A stretch of DNA of 5,183 nt from Tenericutes bacterium ADurb.BinA155. Its GTDB lineage: Bacteria; Bacillota_I; Bacilli_A; RFN20; CAG-826. Shown here in pieces: positions 1-4,626 of this stretch. The stretch spans positions 1 through 5,183 of the forward strand of contig MVZL01000092.1 of the NCBI GenBank assembly GCA_002068375.1, read 5' to 3'. How positions within the stretch are numbered: the first letter of the stretch is position 1; each line of letters starts with the position of its first letter. A model generated the notes under the pieces. That model was not told the DNA's origin. It ran no database searches and was given only the letters and a program-made list of their open reading frames with translations. Made by a program: the position numbers and the translations under genes.

Positions 1-25
1 CACAACGTGAGGGATATTCACTAAC

Positions 26-577
26 ATGATCACCATCAGCATCCTTGGTCTCGACCAATTCGTCGTCGGACGTTATAGCAAGGACAATTCCGCCAACTTG
101 GCAAACCTTTTCGAATCCGATGAAAACCTGCTTAATTTCTACGCTCCGAACGCGATGGTCTTCCACCATGGCACCGAACAAACGAGCTGGAACACGATCG
201 TGATCGTGCGGGCTCCGATCAAATATAAACCCTGCGAAGGCAAGGTCGCGGAGTATCTCATGAAGACCCTCAGCGAGTTCTCGATCAACGTCGAAATTGA
301 GTTCGAATACTTCGAGCAATCGAGCCATTACGAGCACATCAATGATAGCTATCCCCGTTATATCGCAAGCGACAACATCGTCTCCACCGACGATATGCCG
401 GGCGAAGAGAACGAAGAAGACGAGGAGGAGGAAGCCGATCCGCGCGATCGGAGCGACCTCGATCCGAATGACCCCAATCAGATTTATCTTGGCAATGCCT
501 TTGAAGGCTTTGAAGATAAATTAGCCGCGAAGGAAAAAGAAAACGCGGCCAAGCCGAGCGATCCGAAAAAGAAATAA
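26..577 (+). CDS. Hypothetical protein with a small alpha/beta-like N-terminal domain and a highly acidic C-terminal tail
   Basis: I do not recognise this 183-residue protein with confidence. Residues 1-112 look like a compact folded domain. It has beta-like segments at 2-7, 57-64 and 87-96, helix-like stretches at 20-30 and 71-86, and an aromatic/His-rich end at 95-112 (YF, HYEH, YPRY). The pattern loosely recalls the DUF1904/tautomerase-like fold found in Bacilli, but there is no Pro after the initiator Met, so a tautomerase function is not supported. Residues 122-150 are strongly acidic, with a run of Glu/Asp at 127-138, and are probably disordered. Residues 152-172 could form a short helix (IYLGNAFEGFEDKL), and the protein ends in a Lys-rich tail (PKKK). 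No signal peptide or membrane segment is seen, so it is probably cytosolic. The ATG at 26 is preceded by GTGAGGG at 7-13, a plausible though somewhat distant ribosome-binding site. It lies 20 bases upstream of the RsmB-family gene and probably shares its transcript. Confidence 0.8.
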   Translation: MITISILGLDQFVVGRYSKDNSANLANLFESDENLLNFYAPNAMVFHHGTEQTSWNTIVIVRAPIKYKPCEGKVAEYLMKTLSEFSINVEIEFEYFEQSSHYEHINDSYPRYIASDNIVSTDDMPGEENEEDEEEEADPRDRSDLDPNDPNQIYLGNAFEGFEDKLAAKEKENAAKPSDPKKK

Positions 578-582
578 TCCCC

Positions 583-589
583 GAGGAGG
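583..589 (+). promoter_or_regulatory. Strong Shine-Dalgarno site for the RsmB-family gene
   Basis: GAGGAGG lies 8 bases before the ATG at 598, in the 20-base gap after the TAA at 575-577. It is the best ribosome-binding site in the window and fixes the start of the downstream gene. It argues that the RsmB-family protein is actively translated even though its catalytic motifs are degenerate. Confidence 0.85.
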
Positions 590-597
590 ATTAGCCC

Positions 598-1938
598 ATG
601 CAAGAACTGGATTTAGCGAGCGAGATTCTGATCGACATCAGCGGAAACGATGTCGAGTTCGCCGAGGCCCTGCGGAAGAAGTTCCAGGCCGATGTTTCGA
701 TCCGGCCGTTACGGAGCAACGTCGCGGGCTTAGTCGGATGCGAACTCCGCCATCACTTGCTTTTCACTTTCTTACTCAACCCGCTTGCCCCCGATTGGAC
801 GGCGGAAGAAAAATCCTATGCCGCCTTGGTCCTCGCCAATGAATATTTCTTCAAGCGTTATAAATCCGAGGACATCAAAGCCGCCCTCAAATTGAAGCTG
901 GGCGATGCGAAGTTCGCCTTGCTCGCCCCCTTATTCGAGAAGTCGGGCAAACCCGAAGAATATATTCCGGCCACGGTCGCCCGCAATAGCGATCAGTACC
1001 TTTCTCTTCGCTACAACACCCCGGAATGGGTTCTTAAGATCTGGGAGCACTATGGCTATGGCGCGACCTATCGGATTTTACGGAAGAACATCCGGCCCCT
1101 CGTTTCGTCCTTACGGGTCCGGACGGATCTCCTCAAGACCGAAGATCTCGTGAAGAATCCGGATTTTAAGCCGACCCCGGTGAGCGATCTCGTGACTTAT
1201 GTCGGCAAGACCCCGCTCCGCCGGCTCGATGAAGTGAAGCAGGGGAAGCTCTTCTTAGAAAAAGCCGCCCTCAAGAAAGTCCTCGACGAGTTCAAGATCA
1301 AAGAACCCTGCGAAGCCTTATGCTTCAATGGCAACGCCGATGACGCGATCTTAAAGGAATTCATCGTGAGCTATGGCTCATCGGTTGGCCTCAACCTTGG
1401 GGTCTATAACGTCGACAAGTACGTTGAAGTCTCGAAGCTCATCAAATCGCTTAATCTCCATAACATCAACTTCTATTCGGCCGAAGATCCTTTGGCGATG
1501 GATGCCGCGATCAGCCGGCCCCAGGACCTCGTGGTTGCCTGCCCCAATAGCTCGAACTTCGACCTCATCCGCGAATACCCCGACTATTTGATGCACTTCA
1601 AAAAGGATGGGATGGATTCGCTCTTCGCCAAAGAAAAGGCTTGCCTTGAAGGCTGCAGCAAATACGTGGCCGAAGGCGGAACCCTGATTTACATGATCTT
1701 CACGATCTCGCGGAAAGAAGGCCACCAGACCCTCGCCGAATTCGTCGAGCACCATTCCGAGTTCAAACTCGTTTCGGAGAGTCAGCTCTTCCCGTATGAG
1801 GATCTCGATACCGCGATGTACTATGCCGTCCTTAAAAAAGAACCGAAGCTCGCCAAAGTCACTCCGCCCCTAGCGGATTTAGCTAAGGCTAGCGTCCCGC
1901 AGGTCGCCGTTTCCGCCGAAGGGGCGGCGGCGAAGTAG
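598..1938 (+). CDS. rsmB: RsmB/Sun-family protein (NusB-like plus m5C-methyltransferase domains), apparently catalytically inactive
   Basis: RsmB normally methylates C967 of 16S rRNA using SAM. This 446-residue protein has the usual family length and layout. Residues 1-130 form a NusB-like helical region. Residues 137-176 carry the RsmB linker signature (SLRYNTPEWV, a YG pair, then N...P...LRV). A Rossmann-like domain spans about 215-415, and residues 430-446 are an Ala-rich tail. The catalytic motifs are altered. The motif I region (LCAAPGGKT in active enzymes) reads LCFNGNADDA at 241-250. The motif II acidic residue appears as Asn 271. Motif IV (DAPCSG) reads ACPNSS at 314-319, so the Cys is Asn 317 and the Asp is Ala 314. 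Motif VI (YSTCT) reads YMIFT at 365-369, so the nucleophile Cys is Phe 368. Surrounding anchors survive: PD at 328-329, EGG at 359-361 and FVEHHSEF at 382-389. Homology is clear from context and layout; loss of methylation is inferred. It sits directly before rlmN, as rsmB does in Bacillota. Confidence 0.82.
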   Translation: MQELDLASEILIDISGNDVEFAEALRKKFQADVSIRPLRSNVAGLVGCELRHHLLFTFLLNPLAPDWTAEEKSYAALVLANEYFFKRYKSEDIKAALKLKLGDAKFALLAPLFEKSGKPEEYIPATVARNSDQYLSLRYNTPEWVLKIWEHYGYGATYRILRKNIRPLVSSLRVRTDLLKTEDLVKNPDFKPTPVSDLVTYVGKTPLRRLDEVKQGKLFLEKAALKKVLDEFKIKEPCEALCFNGNADDAILKEFIVSYGSSVGLNLGVYNVDKYVEVSKLIKSLNLHNINFYSAEDPLAMDAAISRPQDLVVACPNSSNFDLIREYPDYLMHFKKDGMDSLFAKEKACLEGCSKYVAEGGTLIYMIFTISRKEGHQTLAEFVEHHSEFKLVSESQLFPYEDLDTAMYYAVLKKEPKLAKVTPPLADLAKASVPQVAVSAEGAAAK

Positions 1939-1943
1939 TTTCG

Positions 1944-3008
1944 ATGGAACAAGTCAATCTTTTAGGGTTTACTCTTTCTAAACTCACCGATGAAATGGTC
2001 GGTTTAGGCGAGAGTAAATATCGGGCGAAGCAGCTCTACAGTTGGCTCTACCAAAAACATGTCCTCGATTTCAACGCGATGAGCGATATCTCGAAGGGTT
2101 TTCGAACGATCTTGCTGCGGAACTATTGCCTCTACCTCCCAAGCGTCTTCAAACGCCAGGATAGCGAAGACGGCACGATCAAACTCCTGCTCCAGATGAG
2201 CGACGGGGCCAAAGTCGAAACCGTCCTCATGCGTTACAACTATGGCAACGTCATCTGCGTTTCCTCCGAAGTCGGCTGTAACATGGGCTGCGCCTTTTGC
2301 GCCTCGGGGCTTTTGAAGAAAGAACGGAACCTCACCGCCGCGGAAATGGTGGGGGAGGTCTTGGTGATGAACCAGCTCCTTTCTGAAGAAAAAGAAAACG
2401 TGACCCACATCGTCGTGATGGGGACCGGCGAGCCTTTCGATAACTACGATAACGTGATGGATTTCATCCGGATCATGAACGCCCAAGAAGGCTTAGCGAT
2501 CGGGGCGAGGCACATCACCGTCAGCACCTGCGGCCTCGTCGATGGGATCAAGAAATACGCGAAGGAAGGTCTTCAGATCAACCTCGCGATCTCCTTGCAC
2601 GCCCCCAATGACAAGATCCGCCAGCAAATCATGCCGATCGCGAAGGCTTATCCGCTCGATCAGCTGATGGAAGCGGTCCATTATTACGAAGAGAATGGCG
2701 GCCGCCGCGTCACCTTCGAATATATCATGCTGAAAGGCGTGAACGATTCTTTGGAATGCGCCGATGAACTCGCCAAACTCATCCGCGGAACCCTCGCTTA
2801 TGTGAATTTGATCCCGTATAACCCGGTGAAAGAAAAACCCTATGAGCGGAGCCCGGAGCCCCAAGTAAGGGCCTTTTGGGACCGCTTGATGAAGCAGGGG
2901 ATCAACACGACGATCCGCAAGGAATTCGGCACCGATATCGATGCGGCCTGCGGGCAGCTCCGGGTGAAATACGTTTTGCCCAAAAAGGATCCGGTAAGTA
3001 AGCCATGA
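1944..3008 (+). CDS. rlmN: Dual-specificity 23S rRNA A2503 / tRNA A37 C2-methyltransferase RlmN (radical SAM)
   Basis: RlmN uses radical SAM chemistry to add a methyl group to C2 of adenosine 2503 in 23S rRNA, and in many bacteria to A37 of some tRNAs. At 354 residues it has normal length. An N-terminal helical accessory region (about 1-75, with YRAKQLYSWLY at 26-36) is followed by the radical SAM barrel. The 4Fe-4S ligands are Cys 112, 116 and 119 in GCNMGCAFC. The two mechanistic cysteines are both present: Cys 105 in VICVSSEVGC and Cys 336 in DIDAACGQL, which match E. coli Cys 118 and Cys 355. The SAM-binding GTGEPFDNYDNV lies at 160-171, followed by HITVSTCGL (190-198), LAISLHAPND (214-223) and NLIPYNP (288-294). 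All residues needed for activity appear intact, in contrast to the upstream RsmB-family protein. The start lies 5 bases after the preceding stop and lacks a clear Shine-Dalgarno sequence, so translational coupling is likely. The 3' end overlaps the phosphatase start by 4 bases. Confidence 0.97.
   Translation: MEQVNLLGFTLSKLTDEMVGLGESKYRAKQLYSWLYQKHVLDFNAMSDISKGFRTILLRNYCLYLPSVFKRQDSEDGTIKLLLQMSDGAKVETVLMRYNYGNVICVSSEVGCNMGCAFCASGLLKKERNLTAAEMVGEVLVMNQLLSEEKENVTHIVVMGTGEPFDNYDNVMDFIRIMNAQEGLAIGARHITVSTCGLVDGIKKYAKEGLQINLAISLHAPNDKIRQQIMPIAKAYPLDQLMEAVHYYEENGGRRVTFEYIMLKGVNDSLECADELAKLIRGTLAYVNLIPYNPVKEKPYERSPEPQVRAFWDRLMKQGINTTIRKEFGTDIDAACGQLRVKYVLPKKDPVSKP
3005..3008 (+). other. ATGA start/stop overlap, rlmN to phosphatase
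   Basis: The phosphatase ATG at 3005 overlaps the rlmN TGA at 3006-3008. Only a weak AAGGA at 2985-2989, about 15 bases upstream, could serve as a ribosome-binding site. Initiation by re-use of terminating ribosomes is therefore likely. Confidence 0.85.
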
Positions 3009-3754
3009 AGCCCGTTTATAAAGGAACATACGCCTTTAAGACGGATATCGGGAAGGTCCGGGTCTCCAATGAAGACCAGGCCTATGTCCAACTCAATAGC
3101 GACGGCGAGGTCTTTTTGATCGTCTGCGATGGGATGGGCGGGCAGAACAAAGGCGACTACGCCAGCAAAATGGCGATCGACTCGATGCTCGATAGCTTCG
3201 CCCATAAGAATAGCCACGTCCCTTCCTTTTTACGGAAAACTTGGATCACCCAGGCCGTGAAGAAAGCCAATGGGATCATCTTCGATGAAGCCGATAAGAA
3301 TTCGGTCTATAAAGATATGGGAACGACCCTAGTGGCCGCTTGGATCGTGAAAGATAAGTTGGTCTTGGCCAATGTCGGCGATTCCCGTTGCTACGCCCTT
3401 AAAAACGATACGTTAGTCCGCCTTAGCGAAGACCAGACCTACGTCGATTTCCTTTATCGGACCGGGAAGATCAGCGAATCCCAGACCTTGTCCCACCCCG
3501 AACGCCACGTCCTCATGAATGCCCTTGGGATTTATCCCTCGGCTTCGGTCGACGTCAAAGTGATCCCTTACCATGGCGAGCCGATTTTGCTTTGCTCCGA
3601 CGGCCTCTACAACAACGTGGCCGAAAACGAGATCCGGAGCCTTATCTCCACCGATGAACGGGCCGATCAAAAGGCCTTATCCCTCATTAATGAAGCCAAC
3701 AATAACGGGGGCAGCGACAATATCGCCGTCGCCTATTGGGAGCCGCTCAAATGA
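3005..3754 (+). CDS. prpC: PP2C-type (PPM) serine/threonine protein phosphatase, PrpC/Stp family
   Basis: This metal-dependent phosphatase removes phosphate from Ser/Thr residues and normally counteracts the kinase encoded next to it. Its 249 residues match the length of bacterial PrpC/Stp/PstP enzymes. The PPM motifs appear in order: D14-I-G-K-V-R and SNEDQ (21-25); CDGMGG (41-46) with the metal-binding Asp 42; the MGTTLVAAW strand (105-113); LANVGDSRCYAL (121-132); LSEDQTYVDFL (140-150), leading into the flap; HVLMNALG (168-175); CSDGLYNNV (197-205) with the metal-binding Asp 199; and GGSDNIAVAYW (235-245) with Asp 238. All expected metal ligands are present, so the enzyme is probably active with Mn2+ or Mg2+. 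No membrane segment or signal is visible, so it should be cytosolic. It overlaps both neighbours by 4 bases (ATGA), giving tight co-expression with the kinase. Confidence 0.96.
   Translation: MKPVYKGTYAFKTDIGKVRVSNEDQAYVQLNSDGEVFLIVCDGMGGQNKGDYASKMAIDSMLDSFAHKNSHVPSFLRKTWITQAVKKANGIIFDEADKNSVYKDMGTTLVAAWIVKDKLVLANVGDSRCYALKNDTLVRLSEDQTYVDFLYRTGKISESQTLSHPERHVLMNALGIYPSASVDVKVIPYHGEPILLCSDGLYNNVAENEIRSLISTDERADQKALSLINEANNNGGSDNIAVAYWEPLK
3738..3742 (+). promoter_or_regulatory. Shine-Dalgarno site that favours the kinase start at 3751
   Basis: GGGAG, inside the last codons of the phosphatase gene, lies 8 bases before the ATG at 3751. A TTG at 3736 would give a protein five residues longer (MGAAQ added), but that start overlaps this site and has no good spacing of its own. 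The ATG at 3751 is the better choice. Confidence 0.65.
3751..3754 (+). other. ATGA start/stop overlap, phosphatase to kinase
   Basis: The kinase ATG at 3751 overlaps the phosphatase TGA at 3752-3754. This repeats the junction type seen at 3005 and 4623 and supports both the chosen kinase start and coupled translation of the phosphatase/kinase pair. Confidence 0.85.
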
Positions 3755-4626
3755 TCAAGATCGGCGATCATATCGACGGGCGTTACCGCATCACCTCGCG
3801 GATCGCGACCGGAGGGATGGCCGATGTCTATGAGGCCAATGATTTGATCGGGCACCGCGTGGTGTCCTTAAAAATCATGCGGGAAGATCTTTTAAGCGAC
3901 CCGAAGAATCTGGAGCGTTTCGAGAATGAATGCGCGGCCGCGGCCTCGCTCAATAACCCCAATATCGTGAAGGTCTATGGCCGGGGAATGGTGGAAGGCC
4001 GGCCTTATATGGCTAACGAGTACATCAAAGGCCAAACCCTGCGCGACAAGCTCAATTTCACTTTGTCCCTTTCCGTTTCCGATGCCTGCGAAGTGATGCT
4101 TCAGCTCACGTCGGGGATCGATTACATCCATAAACACGGGATCATCCATCGCGACATCAAACCCGATAACCTCTTTTATATGTCCGATGGCACCCTCAAG
4201 ATCACCGACTTTGGGATCGCGACGCCAGCCGGGGCTCCTCAGCCTGACGACGACTCGATCCAAGGGACGGTCTACTATTGCGCGCCCGAAATCCTCACCG
4301 GGGCGCCCGCTGGCGTCCAAAGCGACATCTATTCGATGGGGATCGTCTTCTTTGAAATCCTGACCGGCCAAGTTCCTTTCGATGGCCAAACCCCAGCCGA
4401 AGTGGCGTTAAAGCAGATCAAAAAGCATTTCCCGGAGCCGAGTAAGATCGTCCCGAGCATTCCTCATTCGATCGATAAAATCATCATCAAAGCCTGCCGG
4501 AAATCGCCGGAAGAGCGTTATCAAAACGCGATGGAAATGCATGAGGCCCTCGTCCAAGCGATGGGCGATAAAGAAAACTTTAAGGAGCATAAGACCTTGC
4601 TCAGCAAGATCTTTGGATTCAAATGA
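3751..4626 (+). CDS. Hanks-type serine/threonine protein kinase, PrkC/PknB-like catalytic domain only
   Basis: This kinase transfers phosphate from ATP to Ser/Thr of target proteins and is paired with the upstream PP2C phosphatase. From the ATG at 3751 it has 291 residues. Visible kinase elements are the glycine loop IATGGMADVY (18-27), Lys 41 in SLKIM, the alpha-C Glu 60 in RFENE, HRDIKPDN (133-140) with catalytic Asp 135 plus Lys 137 and Asn 140, DFG (153-155), GTVYYCAPE (172-180), SDIYSMG (191-197) and the late-lobe Arg in PEERYQNA (253-260). All catalytic residues are present, so activity is expected. It ends soon after the kinase fold with KIFGFK. There is no transmembrane segment and there are no PASTA repeats, whereas walled Bacillota PrkC is roughly twice this size and membrane-anchored. 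It is probably soluble and would not sense muropeptides. The activation loop lacks the Thr cluster common in PrkC and instead carries PDDDS at 165-169. Its start and stop overlap the neighbours by 4 bases each. Confidence 0.95.
   Translation: MIKIGDHIDGRYRITSRIATGGMADVYEANDLIGHRVVSLKIMREDLLSDPKNLERFENECAAAASLNNPNIVKVYGRGMVEGRPYMANEYIKGQTLRDKLNFTLSLSVSDACEVMLQLTSGIDYIHKHGIIHRDIKPDNLFYMSDGTLKITDFGIATPAGAPQPDDDSIQGTVYYCAPEILTGAPAGVQSDIYSMGIVFFEILTGQVPFDGQTPAEVALKQIKKHFPEPSKIVPSIPHSIDKIIIKACRKSPEERYQNAMEMHEALVQAMGDKENFKEHKTLLSKIFGFK
4623..4626 (+). other. ATGA start/stop overlap, kinase to epimerase
   Basis: The epimerase ATG at 4623 overlaps the kinase TGA at 4624-4626. No strong ribosome-binding site precedes it, so coupled translation is likely. 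In Bacillus rsgA lies between these two genes; here there is no room for it. Confidence 0.85.

Noticed and set aside
1..29. End of an upstream gene at the left edge
   Set aside because: All three plus-strand frames stop within this stretch (TGA at 8-10, TAA at 22-24, TGA at 27-29). The last would form another ATGA overlap with the ATG at 26, which is tempting, but fewer than ten codons are visible and no family can be recognised, so I do not call a gene.
297..524. Plus-strand frames overlapping real genes (297-524, 905-1153, 1373-1591, 3573-3833)
   Set aside because: They give low-complexity Ser/Arg/Pro/Thr-rich translations typical of shifted frames, and each sits inside a better gene.
578..597. 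Promoter or terminator in the largest gap
   Set aside because: The gap is only 20 bases, mostly occupied by the ribosome-binding site, with no hairpin or T-run and no room for -35 and -10 elements.
1378..1755. 125-codon open frame on the minus strand inside the RsmB-family gene
   Set aside because: It lies wholly opposite a well-supported gene, has no recognisable motif, and is explained by codon bias leaving the antisense frame open. The same applies to the minus-strand frames at 2004-2486, 2493-3029, 2840-3217, 3413-3670, 3892-4389, 4408-4590 and 4619-4837.
598..1938. Calling the RsmB-family gene a pseudogene
   Set aside because: The frame is intact over 446 codons, codon use matches its neighbours, the ribosome-binding site is strong, and non-catalytic family signatures survive. 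This fits a maintained protein better than a decaying gene.
3736..3750. TTG start for the kinase, five codons upstream of the chosen ATG
   Set aside because: The ATG at 3751 has GGGAG at proper spacing and fits the ATGA junction pattern seen at the other two overlaps. The upstream TTG has no such support.
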